Assembly: GCF_003350345.1 (NCBI RefSeq)
Contig: NZ_QNVJ01000077.1
Location: 1-59,027 of the forward strand
Origin: Alkalilacustris brevis
GTDB taxonomy: Bacteria > Pseudomonadota > Alphaproteobacteria > Rhodobacterales > Rhodobacteraceae
Reading direction: 5' to 3'
Length of the DNA stretch: 59,027 nt
Part shown: one piece after another, positions 10,203 through 19,443 of the stretch
How the letters are laid out: each line of letters opens with the position of its first letter
How positions within the stretch are numbered: the first letter of the stretch is position 1
Program-made: the position numbers and the translations under genes
Notes under the pieces: generated by a model
What the model was told of the DNA's origin: nothing
The model's input: only the letters and a program-made list of their open reading frames with translations
Databases searched by the model: none

Positions 10203-11354
10203 ATGGCAAAGCGGGATTTCTACGAGGTTCTGGGGGTTGATCGCGGTGCTTCGTCCGAGGAGATCAAGAAGGCCTATCGCAAGAAGGCTCGCCAGTTTCA
10301 TCCCGACAGCAACGCCGATGACCCTGACGCCGAAGCCAAGTTCAAGGAAGTCAACGAGGCCTACGACGCCCTGAAAGACCCCGAGCGCAAGGCCGCCTAT
10401 GACCGGTTCGGCCACGCGGCCTTTGACGGTGGTATGGGCGGCGGCCCGCGCGGTGCCCGCGGCGGGATGCACCCGGGGGGCGACTTCGCCTCGGCCTTCT
10501 CCGATGTGTTCGAGGACCTGTTCGGCGATTTCATGGGCGGCGGCCGCGGCGGCGCCCGGCAGCGCGCCAGCCGCGGCTCGGACTTGCGTTACAATCTGTC
10601 GATCAGCCTGGAAGAGGCGTTCACCGGGGCGCACAAGACGATCAATGTCACCACCCTGGCGGAATGCGACGCCTGCAATGGCTCGGGTGCCGAAGGCGGG
10701 GCCGAGCCTGTTGCCTGCCCCACCTGCGGCGGCATGGGCAAGGTGCGGGCACAGCAGGGTTTTTTCACTGTCGAGCGTACCTGCCCCACCTGCAGCGGCG
10801 CGGGGCAGATCGTCAAGAACCCCTGCAAATCCTGCGCCGGTGCGGGCCGTGTCGAGAAAGCGAACACTCTGGCCGTGGACATCCCGCCGGGCGTCGAAAC
10901 CGGCACGCGCATGCGCCTTGCCGGCAAGGGCGAGGCCGGGCTGCGCGGCGGGCCGCAGGGTGATCTCTATATATTCATCCAGGTGCGCGAGCATCCGTTG
11001 TTTCAGCGTGACGGGGTAAACCTCTTTTGTCGCGTGCCGGTCAGCATTGCGTCTGCGGCGCTGGGCGGCGATGTCGAGGTGCCCACGATCGACGGCGGGC
11101 GCGCGCGGGTGAAGGTGCCTGCCGGCAGCCAGACCGGGCGGCAAATGCGCCTGCGCGGCAAGGGGATGCCTGCCCTGCGCGGTGCCGGGCGCGGCGACAT
11201 GATGATCGAGCTGGCCGTCGAAACCCCGGTGAACCTGACCGCGCGGCAAAAGGAACTGCTGCGCGAGTTCGAGGAATTGAGCGAGGACAACAACCCGGAA
11301 TCCTCGTCCTTCTTTTCCAAGGTCAAGGGGTTCTGGGACGGGATGAAAAGCTGA
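10203..11354 (+). CDS. dnaJ: Chaperone DnaJ (Hsp40)
   Basis: Co-chaperone that delivers unfolded substrates to DnaK and stimulates its ATPase. The 383-residue protein is type A in full. It has an N-terminal J domain with the essential HPD at residues 33-35, then a Gly-rich stretch (about 78-135). Four zinc-finger CxxCxGxG repeats follow ([32 protein letters not shown], about 155-215). Last come the C-terminal peptide-binding beta domains, with [21 protein letters not shown]. It starts 73 bases after dnaK, past a hairpin, and is probably co-transcribed. The start is set by the conserved N-terminus [12 protein letters not shown]. Confidence 0.98.
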   Translation: MAKRDFYEVLGVDRGASSEEIKKAYRKKARQFHPDSNADDPDAEAKFKEVNEAYDALKDPERKAAYDRFGHAAFDGGMGGGPRGARGGMHPGGDFASAFSDVFEDLFGDFMGGGRGGARQRASRGSDLRYNLSISLEEAFTGAHKTINVTTLAECDACNGSGAEGGAEPVACPTCGGMGKVRAQQGFFTVERTCPTCSGAGQIVKNPCKSCAGAGRVEKANTLAVDIPPGVETGTRMRLAGKGEAGLRGGPQGDLYIFIQVREHPLFQRDGVNLFCRVPVSIASAALGGDVEVPTIDGGRARVKVPAGSQTGRQMRLRGKGMPALRGAGRGDMMIELAVETPVNLTARQKELLREFEELSEDNNPESSSFFSKVKGFWDGMKS

Positions 11355-11414
11355 TCCGCGATCTGCGGCTCGGGTGTTAACCCTTCTTTCACCAAGTGAC
11401 GCAAACCTGCGGGT

Positions 11415-12227
11415 ATGACCCCGCCTGACGCATTCCATGATGTTGCGTTGCCGCTCTTTCCCCCCGCTGCGGAGAGGGCGGGCGCCGGCGCGGAGGATGA
11501 AGCCGCGACGGCAGGGCAGCCTGCCGGGCGTCTGCCGTCCTATATCCGTGATCACCGCAAACGCCTGCGCGCCCGTTTCATGCAAGGGGGCGCGGCGGCC
11601 ATGCCGGATTACGAATTGCTTGAACTGGTGCTCTTTCGGGCGATTCCCCGGCAGGATGTCAAGCCGCTCGCCCGTCGCCTGCTGGAAACATTCGGCGATT
11701 TCAACGCGGTCCTCGCCGCCCCCGCCGCACGGCTGTTATCCGTCCCCGGTGCGGGTGAGGCCGTGGTGCAGGAGCTCAAGATCGTTGAAGCCGCCGCGCA
11801 ACGCATGGCCCGCGCGCGGGTGCTGAACCGCCCGGTGATCTCAGGCTGGAATGCGCTTGTCGATTACTGCCACACCGCAATGGCCCATCGCGAGACCGAA
11901 CAGTTCCGCGTGCTCTACCTTGACCGCAAGAACACCCTCATCGCTGATGAGGAACAGGCGCGCGGCACCGTCGATCATGTGCCGGTCTACCCCCGCGAGG
12001 TGGTCAAGCGTGCGCTGGAACTCAATGCCTCGGCCCTGATCCTCGTGCACAATCACCCGTCGGGCGACCCGACGCCAAGCAGTGCCGACATCGCCATGAC
12101 GGCGCAGGTCCAGGCTGCGGCCGAGGCGCTGTCGCTGACCTTGCACGATCATCTGATCATCGGCCGCGAACGCGAGTTGAGCTTTCGCGCCGAAGGGTAT
12201 CTTTCCGGCCCTTCCCTTTCCCGTTGA
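11415..12227 (+). CDS. radC: RadC family JAB/MPN-domain protein
   Basis: A 270-residue protein of the RadC (UPF0758) family. The N-terminal part has a helix-hairpin-helix-like segment (LLSVPGAGEAVVQELKIVEA, near 111-130). The C-terminal part is a JAB1/MPN metalloprotease-like domain with the metal site HNHPSGDPTPSSAD near 211-224. The historical link to DNA repair in E. coli has been withdrawn and the physiological role is still unsettled. It starts 60 bases after dnaJ, with no terminator seen between them. The family call is secure; the function is not. Confidence 0.92.
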   Translation: MTPPDAFHDVALPLFPPAAERAGAGAEDEAATAGQPAGRLPSYIRDHRKRLRARFMQGGAAAMPDYELLELVLFRAIPRQDVKPLARRLLETFGDFNAVLAAPAARLLSVPGAGEAVVQELKIVEAAAQRMARARVLNRPVISGWNALVDYCHTAMAHRETEQFRVLYLDRKNTLIADEEQARGTVDHVPVYPREVVKRALELNASALILVHNHPSGDPTPSSADIAMTAQVQAAAEALSLTLHDHLIIGRERELSFRAEGYLSGPSLSR

Positions 12228-12500
12228 ACGGCCAAAGCCGCGTCGCCACCGGATGAAGCCGTTATGGCACCGGAACGGGCAACATGGGCATGGCCGGCAC
12301 CGCCGGTTGCCGCGGCGGCCCGGGTCTTGCCGCTGCGCTGGAGTAGTGCAGGCCCCGGGCATGTTCGCGACCGTGCTGCCTGCAAATTACCGCCAAATTG
12401 CCACAACTCGCCCCAAGCGCTGCCCGGGTGATCTGGTGAGACACCTTGACCGGCACCGGGGAGGGCGCGCCGGAGGCATTCTTGCAGTTCTTGAGGAGAC
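12228..12500. other. Intergenic region upstream of galU
   Basis: This stretch of 273 bases holds no convincing gene. An AT-richer patch near 12383-12408 is a likely site for the galU promoter, but I cannot match good -35 and -10 boxes. The GAGGAG just before 12501 is the galU ribosome-binding site. Confidence 0.5.
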
Positions 12501-13397
12501 ATGATGAAACGCTGCGTCACCAAGGCCGTATTTCCGGTTGCCGGGCTGGGCACCCGTTTTCTGCCCGCAACCAAGTCGATCCCCAAGGAAATTCTCACCC
12601 TCGTCGACCGGCCACTGATCCAGTACGCCATTGACGAGGCCCGCGCAGCCGGGATTACCGAATTCATCTTTGTCACGTCGCGCGGCAAGAGCGCGCTTGA
12701 GGATTATTTCGACGAGGCGCCGGTTCTCGAACAGACGCTTGCCCGCACCGGCAAGACGGCGCTCCTGGAAACGCTGCGCGCGACCAATATGGAAAGCGGT
12801 GCCATTGCCTATATCCGGCAGCGGCAGGCGCTGGGGCTGGGCCACGCCGTGTGGTGCGCGCGAAAGCTGATCGGGGATGAGCCTTTCGCGGTGATTCTGC
12901 CCGATGACGTGATCGCCGGCGAGACCGGGTGCCTGAAACAGATGGTCGATGCCTATGCCGAAACCGGCGGCAACATGGTGGCTGCGATGGAAGTGCCGCA
13001 GGACAAGGTCTCGGCCTATGGCGTTCTCGATCCGGCGGGTGAGCAGGGGGACGTTCTGCGTGCCCGCGGCATGGTCGAGAAACCCGCTGTCGGCGCGGCG
13101 CCTTCGAACCTCGCCGTGATTGGCCGTTATATCCTCACCCCGGCGATCCTGCGCAACCTGGAACGGATGCAGCCGGGCGCCGGGGGCGAGGTGCAGCTTA
13201 CCGATGCGATCGCCGACGAGATTTCCGCCGGCGGCGATGTTTACGGCTTCCGGTTTCGCGGAACACGTTTCGATTGCGGCTCCAAGGCGGGGTTTCTTCA
13301 GGCGACGATTGCCTTTGCGCTGGCCCGCGATGATCTGCGCGACGAGCTGTTTGATTTCATCGGTGACGTGATATCGATGCGGCAGGCAGCCCAATAA
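12501..13397 (+). CDS. galU: UTP-glucose-1-phosphate uridylyltransferase
   Basis: Makes UDP-glucose from UTP and glucose 1-phosphate, supplying glucosyl donors for surface polysaccharides. The 298-residue protein opens with the nucleotidyltransferase signature VFPVAGLGTRFLPATKSIPKE, which has the pyrophosphorylase G-X-G-T-R core and the conserved Lys. It continues with the GalU elements EFIFVTSRGKSALEDYFD, LGLGHAVWCA, FAVILPDDV and DCGSKAGFL. Two tandem ATGs occur (12501, 12504) behind GAGGAG. It leads a run of glycan genes on the same strand, with the next gene 21 bases away. Confidence 0.95.
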   Translation: MMKRCVTKAVFPVAGLGTRFLPATKSIPKEILTLVDRPLIQYAIDEARAAGITEFIFVTSRGKSALEDYFDEAPVLEQTLARTGKTALLETLRATNMESGAIAYIRQRQALGLGHAVWCARKLIGDEPFAVILPDDVIAGETGCLKQMVDAYAETGGNMVAAMEVPQDKVSAYGVLDPAGEQGDVLRARGMVEKPAVGAAPSNLAVIGRYILTPAILRNLERMQPGAGGEVQLTDAIADEISAGGDVYGFRFRGTRFDCGSKAGFLQATIAFALARDDLRDELFDFIGDVISMRQAAQ

Positions 13398-13418
13398 GGG
13401 GCGGGGCGGGAGGTCGTC

Positions 13419-14729
13419 ATGCCTTCTTCAGGCGCAACACCGAAGGCTCGGTTGCTTGACCTGACGCGGCTTGTCTCGCGGGTGGGCCGTGGCCCGTTCA
13501 CAGGCATCGACAGGGTCGAGATGGCCTATCTCGAGGCGCTCTTGCAGCGGCCCGAGCCTGCCTTCGGGCTGGTGCGTGGTGCGACGGGCCGGCTGCATGG
13601 TTTGCTGGCCGGGCACCTGCTGCTTGGTCGCGCGGGGCTGGCCGGGCTGCGCGACCGGCTGGCGGGCCGTGCCGGTTGGGGGCGGCCCGACTGGGTTGCC
13701 CGGCTCCACCTGCGGCAGCAAAGCTCGCGCAGGCGCGCGCTGTCCGACCTGCGCCGCATGGCCCTGGCACAAGCCACGACACCCGCGCTGGGCAAGATGC
13801 TGCGCCAGCATCTGCCTGCGGGGGTGCTGTATCTCAATGTCGGGCACAGCAATCTAGCCGCCGATACGTTCGCTGCGGTGCGCGAAGTGCCGGACGCGCG
13901 GATCGAGGCTTTCGTGCATGATACGATCCCGCTGGATTTCCCCGAATTCACCCGCCAGGGCGAACCGGAGAACTTTGCGCGCAAGCTGCGGATGATCGGA
14001 GCGCGAGCCGATCGCGTGATCTATAATTCGCAGGTCAGCCGTGACGCGGCCGAGACCCATTTTGCCCGATGGGGGCGCGTGCCGCCGGGGCTGGTGGTCC
14101 ATCTGGGGGGCACGCCGGCCCGCCCAGATCCGGCGGCACTCGCCGCGGTACGCCCGGCGGCGCTTAGGCCGGGGCGGCCCTATCTTGTGGTGTTGGGCAC
14201 CATCGAGCCACGCAAGAACCATGCCTTTCTTCTCGATTTGTGGGAGGGGATGGCCTCAAGGCTGGAGGCTGGCAAAATGCCGGCGCTGTGTATCGCGGGT
14301 GCGCGTGGCTGGTGCAGCGCGGCCCTGTTCGCCCGGCTCGATGCAAGCCCGCTCACGGGCAGGCATGTTTTCGAGCTTCCGGGCCTGGGTGATGGCGCGG
14401 TCGCGGCGCTGTTGCAGGGTGCTTGCGGATTGCTCTTTCCCAGCCATGTCGAAGGGTTCGGCCTGCCCGCGCTGGAAGCGGCGGCACTGGAGGTGCCGGT
14501 GCTTTGCAACGACCTTCCGGTGTTCCACGAGACGCTGGGGGATTACCCGGTTTACGTGCCGACAACCGATGACTATCAATGGCAGCGGCAGATTCTGGCG
14601 TTGGCCGGTGGTCAGGTGCCGGTGTCTGGTGGCGGCCGTCCGGCCATTCCCACCTGGGACGAGCATTTCGCGGGCGTGTTCGGCGCTGCGGGACGGTGCC
14701 GGGATAACAGCGTTGGCAGGGCAGTTTGA
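13419..14729 (+). CDS. Family 4 (GT-B) glycosyltransferase
   Basis: A 436-residue cytosolic glycosyltransferase of the family 1/GT4 type. The C-terminal donor-binding domain shows PYLVVLGTIEPRKNHAFLLD (about 248-267) and the GT4 motif EGFGLPALEAAALEVPVLC (about 346-364) with its E-x7-E spacing. The N-terminal half holds the acceptor region, including FVHDTIPLDFPEF. The product is likely one linkage of an extracellular polysaccharide. Its stop codon overlaps the next gene's start (TTGA at 14726-14729), so translation of the two is probably coupled. Confidence 0.85.
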   Translation: MPSSGATPKARLLDLTRLVSRVGRGPFTGIDRVEMAYLEALLQRPEPAFGLVRGATGRLHGLLAGHLLLGRAGLAGLRDRLAGRAGWGRPDWVARLHLRQQSSRRRALSDLRRMALAQATTPALGKMLRQHLPAGVLYLNVGHSNLAADTFAAVREVPDARIEAFVHDTIPLDFPEFTRQGEPENFARKLRMIGARADRVIYNSQVSRDAAETHFARWGRVPPGLVVHLGGTPARPDPAALAAVRPAALRPGRPYLVVLGTIEPRKNHAFLLDLWEGMASRLEAGKMPALCIAGARGWCSAALFARLDASPLTGRHVFELPGLGDGAVAALLQGACGLLFPSHVEGFGLPALEAAALEVPVLCNDLPVFHETLGDYPVYVPTTDDYQWQRQILALAGGQVPVSGGGRPAIPTWDEHFAGVFGAAGRCRDNSVGRAV

Positions 14730-15736
14730 ACATTATCGAGAAATACGGCCTGCGGCTTTCGCGTAAGCGCGCGCGATTACGTGCCTACCGCAAGGGGCTG
14801 CAATTGCGCAGCGTGGCCGACCGGACGGCCAGGATCGGTGGCCGCGATATCCTTGCCTTCACCACGCTGCGCAACGAAAGACTCCGCCTGCCATATTTTC
14901 TGAACTATTACCGCGACCTGGGTGTGAATCACTTTCTGATGGTCGATAACGCCTCGGAAGATGGCAGCCGCGAGTATCTTGCCGAACAGCCTGATGTTTC
15001 ACTGTGGTCGACTACGGGCAGCTACAAGCGGGCGCGCTTCGGGGTTGATTGGCTCAATCGCCTTCAGATGCGCCATGGTCACGGGCATTGGTGCCTGACT
15101 GTCGACCCCGATGAATTCCTGGTCTATCCGTTTTGCGATACCCGGCCTTTGCCCGCGTTGACCGACTGGCTGGAGGCGTCGGCGCTGCGCTCGTTCGGGG
15201 CGATGCTGCTCGACATGTATCCAAAGGGGCCGATCGATGCGCACCCCTACCGCGAGGGGCAGGACCCATTCGAGATTGCCTGCTGGTTCGACAGCGGAAA
15301 TTACACCATTCAGCGCAACCCGCGTTTCGACAACCTTTGGATACAGGGCGGCCCGCGGGCACGTGTCTTCTTTGCCGACGAACCAGCGAAGGCGCCTGCA
15401 CTCAACAAGATCCCGCTGGTCAAATGGCACCGCCGCTATGCCTATGTCAGTTCGACGCACACCCTGCTGCCGCGTGGGTTAAACCACGTTTATGATGTAT
15501 GGGGCGGAGAAAAGACTTCAGGTTGCCTTCTTCACGCCAAGTTCCTGCATACATTCGTGGAGAAATCGGCGGAAGAGCTTGAACGGCGCGAGCATTATGC
15601 CGGCAGCCGGGAATATCTCGCCTATGACAGGGCGCTGAAAGAGAACCCGGACCTGTGGTGCGAATGGTCCGAGAAATACATCAACTGGCGTCAGCTTGAA
15701 TTGCTCGGGCTGATGTCAAAGGGAAACTGGGCCTGA
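14726..15736 (+). CDS. Family 2-like glycosyltransferase (Glyco_tranf_2_4 type)
   Basis: A 336-residue protein of the group in which the metal-binding acidic motif is followed by an extended insert. It has ILAFTTLRNERLRLPYFLNY (about 47-66), HFLMVDNASEDGSREYL (about 72-88), and the DPDEF metal motif in CLTVDPDEFLVYPF near residues 117-130. It has no signal peptide. The frame begins with a TTG codon that overlaps the preceding stop by 4 bases. No ATG lies before the conserved N-terminal region, so TTG is accepted as start, with coupled translation. It is part of the galU-led operon; the substrate is unknown. Confidence 0.8.
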   Translation: MNIIEKYGLRLSRKRARLRAYRKGLQLRSVADRTARIGGRDILAFTTLRNERLRLPYFLNYYRDLGVNHFLMVDNASEDGSREYLAEQPDVSLWSTTGSYKRARFGVDWLNRLQMRHGHGHWCLTVDPDEFLVYPFCDTRPLPALTDWLEASALRSFGAMLLDMYPKGPIDAHPYREGQDPFEIACWFDSGNYTIQRNPRFDNLWIQGGPRARVFFADEPAKAPALNKIPLVKWHRRYAYVSSTHTLLPRGLNHVYDVWGGEKTSGCLLHAKFLHTFVEKSAEELERREHYAGSREYLAYDRALKENPDLWCEWSEKYINWRQLELLGLMSKGNWA

Positions 15737-15745
15737 AACGCTGAA

Positions 15746-17443
15746 ATGACTGTCGGTTTCATCATGCTGTGTCACACGGCCCTGCACCGCGCCGAACAGG
15801 TTGCGCGGCATTGGGCTGTGCAGGGATGCCCCGTCGTGATTCACGTCGACAGGTCGGTTTCGCAGGCCGGTTACGCGCGGATGGTCGAAAACCTCGCACC
15901 GTTCGAGAATGTGCGTTTCTGCGCCCGCTATCGTTGTGAATGGGGCACGTTCTCGCTGGTCGAGGCGATGCAGGCGGCCTCCGCGATGATCCTGCGCGAG
16001 TTTCCCAAGGTGCGCCATGTCTATGCGGCGTCCGGGTCGTGCATGCCGCTCAGGCCGGTGGAGGAGCTGCGCGCCTATTTACAGGAGCGTCCGCATACCG
16101 ACTTCATCGAATCGGTGACGACCGCAGATGTCGCCTGGACGGCAGGCGGCATCAGTTACGAGCGTTTCGTGCTCAGATTCCCGTTTTCATGGCGGCGGCA
16201 GCGCTGGCTGTTCGACCGGTGGGTCGACCTCCAGCGGCTCTTCGCAATGCGGCGGAAGCTGCCCGAAGGGATCGTGCCGCACCTTGGGTCGCAATGGTGG
16301 TGCCTGACCAGGCAGACCCTTTCGGCAATCCTGCAAGACCCGCGCCGCCGGATCTATGATGACTATTTCCGCTATGTCTGGATACCAGATGAATCCTATT
16401 TCCAGACGCTGGCGCGGCTATACTCGAACGATATCGAAAGCCGGTCGCTGACCCTTTCGAAGTTTGATTTCCAGGGCAAGCCGCACGTCTTCTATGATGA
16501 TCACTTGCAGCTTTTGCGTCGGTCCGACTGTTTCGTGGCGCGCAAGATCTGGCCACGGGCTGACAAGCTCTACCGTCATTTTCTGCTGCGCGAGACCGGC
16601 ACCAGGCCCCGGGCCGAACCGAACCCCGGCAAGATCGACAGACTTTTCGCCAAGGCGATCGAGCAGCGCACCCGTGGGCGCGCGGGCCTGTACATGCAAA
16701 GCCGATTTCCCAATCCGGGCTGGGAGAACGGCCGCACCGCCGCGCCCTATTCGGTTTTCGAGGGTTTCTCCGAGCTTTTCGAGGATTTCGAAACATGGCT
16801 GGGCAAGATGGCCGGAAGCCGGGTGCACGGCCACCTTTATGCGCCCGATCGGGTCGAGTTTGCTGGCGGGGATCCCGTTTTCAACGGCGCGCTTTCGGCC
16901 TCGCCCGCGCTGCGGGATCACAACCCGAATGCCTTTCTGACCAACCTGACCTGGAACACGCGGGGCGAACGCCAGTGCTTTCAGTTCGGACCGCGCGACA
17001 ATCAGGAAATAAGCTGGCTGATCGCGGGTGATCCCAATGCGCAGGTTTCGGTCATTACGGGGGCCTGGGCGCTGCCATTGTTTCGCGCCAACATAGACTT
17101 CGGCGAAAAGCGGCGTGCGGCCGCCCGGCTGCAGCAGATCGAGACAGAGCATGTCCAGGTGTTGCGCTCGCCCCACGTCAAGGCGCGGGTGCGGATCTGG
17201 TCACTGGCCGATTTTGTTGCCGCCCCGATGGAGCCGTTGCAACAGGTGCTTGACGAGATCACTCCACGTGCGCTGCACCGGCCGATCGTTGCGCCGCGAA
17301 TGGTTGACCTGTCAGGTTTCGGACAGTTTCTGCAGAATCTGCGGAACCAGGGGATGCAGCCCACCTTGATGGGCGAGTTCCCCCTGAATGACGAACCGTT
17401 CCCGGCCCTGCCTGTGCGCCGCAGGCCCTATCTGGTGAAATGA
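15746..17443 (+). CDS. Core-2/I-branching beta-1,6-GlcNAc-transferase-like protein with DUF5928-like tail
   Basis: A 565-residue protein. Residues 1-260 match the Core-2/I-branching (GT14-like) fold: FIMLCHTALHRAEQVARHW, IHVDRSVSQAGY, HVYAASGSCMPLRPVEELR, GSQWWCLTR, and PDESYFQTLAR with the likely catalytic Glu. From about 300 to 565 there is a separate domain (start near SRFPNPGWENG, then LTNLTWNTRGERQ and VSVITGAWALPLFR) that I associate with DUF5928 and whose role is unknown. The stop overlaps the next gene by 4 bases (17440-17443). It probably adds a branch to a surface polysaccharide made by this operon. The transferase fold is well supported; sugar and acceptor are inferred. Confidence 0.8.
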   Translation: MTVGFIMLCHTALHRAEQVARHWAVQGCPVVIHVDRSVSQAGYARMVENLAPFENVRFCARYRCEWGTFSLVEAMQAASAMILREFPKVRHVYAASGSCMPLRPVEELRAYLQERPHTDFIESVTTADVAWTAGGISYERFVLRFPFSWRRQRWLFDRWVDLQRLFAMRRKLPEGIVPHLGSQWWCLTRQTLSAILQDPRRRIYDDYFRYVWIPDESYFQTLARLYSNDIESRSLTLSKFDFQGKPHVFYDDHLQLLRRSDCFVARKIWPRADKLYRHFLLRETGTRPRAEPNPGKIDRLFAKAIEQRTRGRAGLYMQSRFPNPGWENGRTAAPYSVFEGFSELFEDFETWLGKMAGSRVHGHLYAPDRVEFAGGDPVFNGALSASPALRDHNPNAFLTNLTWNTRGERQCFQFGPRDNQEISWLIAGDPNAQVSVITGAWALPLFRANIDFGEKRRAAARLQQIETEHVQVLRSPHVKARVRIWSLADFVAAPMEPLQQVLDEITPRALHRPIVAPRMVDLSGFGQFLQNLRNQGMQPTLMGEFPLNDEPFPALPVRRRPYLVK

Positions 17444-18858
17444 AGCCGATGCAGCGCCGCTTCGATTATTTCGTGATTCTCGCCGAGATGCGCACCGGCT
17501 CGAATTTCCTGGAAGAGAACATTAACGCCTATCCCGGCCTGCGTTGCCATGGCGAATTGTTCAATCCGGTCTTCGTGGGGCACCACAATCAAAGCGATTT
17601 CATGGGGCTGACACTGGAAGACAGGGTGGCTGACCCGCTGCCCTTTCTTGCGGCGTTGCGCGTGCAGCCGCAGCTTTCGGGTTTCCGGTTTTTTCACGAT
17701 CACGATCCGCGCGTTCTGGATGCCTGCCTGCCTGACCCGCGCTGCGCCAAGATCATCCTCACGCGCAACCCGCTGGACTCTTACGTCTCGCTCAAGATCG
17801 CAAAGGCAACAGGGCAGTGGCGGCTGACCAATGTGACCCGGCAGAAGACCGCCGCGGCCGAATTCGACCCGGTCGAGTTCGAGCGCCACATGCATCAGTT
17901 GCAGGAATTTCAGCTCAGGATTCTGCATGGTTTGCAGGTGAGCGGGCAGACCGCGTTCTACATCGCCTACGAGGATCTGCACGATATCGATGTGCTCAAC
18001 GGGCTGGCGCGTTTTCTGGGAGAGGAGGCGCAGCTTGATGCGCCTGCCTCGAAGCTGAAAAAGCAAAACCCCGAGCCGATCGAGGCCAAACTGGCGAACC
18101 CCGAGGCGCTTTCCGAAGGAATCGCGCGGCTTGACCGCTTCGACCTGGCTCGCACGCCCAATTTCGAACCCCGGCGCGGCCCCGGGGTGCCTGGCTTCAT
18201 CGCTGCGGCCAAGGCGCCGCTGCTGTTCATGCCGGTGCCCGGCGGGCCGCGCGAGGCGCTGCTCGAGTGGATGGCCGCGCTGGATGGAGTTCAGGCTGAT
18301 GACCTTCAGCAGGATTTCACGCGCAAGACCCTGGGGGGGTGGCTGCGCGCGCAGCCGGGGCATCGCAGCTTCACCGTGCTGCGCCATCCGGTGGCGCGTG
18401 CCCATGCCACCTTTTGCGATAACATCCTGAGCGGTCGCTTCGCTGGCATTCGTGCCGGGCTGCGCCGCAACTATGGGCTGAGCCTGCCCGAGCCGGACCA
18501 GCGCGCAGGCTATGATACCGCCGCCCGGCGCGCTGATTTTCTGGGTTTCCTGCGGTTTCTCAAGGGCAATCTGGCGGGGCAGTCGGCCATGCGGGTCGAT
18601 GCCTCATGGGCAAGCCAGGGGGCCGTTCTGCGGGGCTTCTGTGAAGTTCTTGTGCCCGACCTGGTGCTGCGCGAAGAGTCTCTTGACGCGGCCCTTGGGC
18701 CGTTGTCCGAGGCGCTGGACCGCCCCGCGCCGCCAGCCGTCGTGGCCGATCCGCAGCCGGGACTGGCAGAGCTGTATGATGACGAGGTAGAACAGGCCGC
18801 ACAGGCCGCCTATCAGCGCGATTACACCGAATTCGGCTTTGGCCCCTGGCGCGGATGA
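17440..18858 (+). CDS. Tandem-domain sulfotransferase
   Basis: A 472-residue protein whose N-terminal half is a PAPS-dependent sulfotransferase of the NodH/Stf0 kind. The 5'-phosphosulfate loop is AEMRTGSNFL (15-24) and the 3'-phosphate-binding segment is ILTRNPLDSYVSL (106-118). From about 258 a second, sulfotransferase-like half begins: LLFMPVPGGPREALLEWM (261-278) and TVLRHPVARAHATFCDN (312-328). The second half lacks the basic and serine residues of an intact phosphosulfate loop, so it may be inactive or accept a different group. It is last in the glycan operon, overlapping the previous gene by 4 bases. It probably sulfates the operon's polysaccharide, yielding PAP for CysQ. Confidence 0.82.
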   Translation: MKPMQRRFDYFVILAEMRTGSNFLEENINAYPGLRCHGELFNPVFVGHHNQSDFMGLTLEDRVADPLPFLAALRVQPQLSGFRFFHDHDPRVLDACLPDPRCAKIILTRNPLDSYVSLKIAKATGQWRLTNVTRQKTAAAEFDPVEFERHMHQLQEFQLRILHGLQVSGQTAFYIAYEDLHDIDVLNGLARFLGEEAQLDAPASKLKKQNPEPIEAKLANPEALSEGIARLDRFDLARTPNFEPRRGPGVPGFIAAAKAPLLFMPVPGGPREALLEWMAALDGVQADDLQQDFTRKTLGGWLRAQPGHRSFTVLRHPVARAHATFCDNILSGRFAGIRAGLRRNYGLSLPEPDQRAGYDTAARRADFLGFLRFLKGNLAGQSAMRVDASWASQGAVLRGFCEVLVPDLVLREESLDAALGPLSEALDRPAPPAVVADPQPGLAELYDDEVEQAAQAAYQRDYTEFGFGPWRG

Positions 18859-18873
18859 CAGGCGAAGGGGTGC

Positions 18874-19338
18874 TCAGGCCGCCTGGCTGGTCGCGCCCTC
18901 GGTCAGGATGGCATGAAGCGCGACGGGATCGGCATTCGCCCGCAGCTTGGCGCAGATGTTGCTGTCGCGCATCGTGCGCGAGACCAGCGCCAGCGCCTTG
19001 AGATGCTCCACCCCCGAATCGCGCGGCGCGAACAGCCCGAACACCAGATCCACCGGCTGCTTGTCGACCGAGCCGAAGTCGATGGCCTTCTCCAGCCGGA
19101 AGAACACGCCGACAACGCGCTCCAGCTTGCCGACGCGCGCATGGGGCAGGGCGATTCCGTGCCCCACCCCGGTGGGGCCCAGGCTTTCACGTTCCTGCAG
19201 GCTGTCGACCGCCTCGCTTGCATCCAGCCCGTAAAGGCTGGAGGCCACGTCGGCCAGATCCTGGAAAAGCCGTTTCTTGCTGGTGAGGTGTCCGACGACC
19301 CGAACTGCTTCGGGTTTGATCAGGCTCGAAAGTTGCAT
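18874..19338 (-). CDS. ptsN: PTS IIA-like nitrogen-regulatory protein
   Basis: EIIA-Ntr, the final phosphoacceptor of the regulatory nitrogen phosphotransferase chain (PtsP-NPr-PtsN), which controls potassium, nitrogen and carbon responses by protein contact. The 154-residue protein keeps the IIA signature GHGIALPHARV, with the phosphorylated His66, and the conserved FGLFAPRDSGVEHLKALA. It lies downstream of hpf in the same direction with a gap of 105 bases, matching the usual hpf-ptsN pairing. It is convergent with the sulfotransferase gene, 15 bases apart. Confidence 0.95.
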   Translation of the reverse strand: MQLSSLIKPEAVRVVGHLTSKKRLFQDLADVASSLYGLDASEAVDSLQERESLGPTGVGHGIALPHARVGKLERVVGVFFRLEKAIDFGSVDKQPVDLVFGLFAPRDSGVEHLKALALVSRTMRDSNICAKLRANADPVALHAILTEGATSQAA

Positions 19339-19443
19339 TCGCCAATCCTGTGTCGCGCCGCGCGGGTCAGCGCGCCAATGCCCTGTTTGGCGCGCGGCTG
19401 TCGTGGGGCCGCGCGCTGCACTTGGGCAGCCTGGCGGCTCGTG

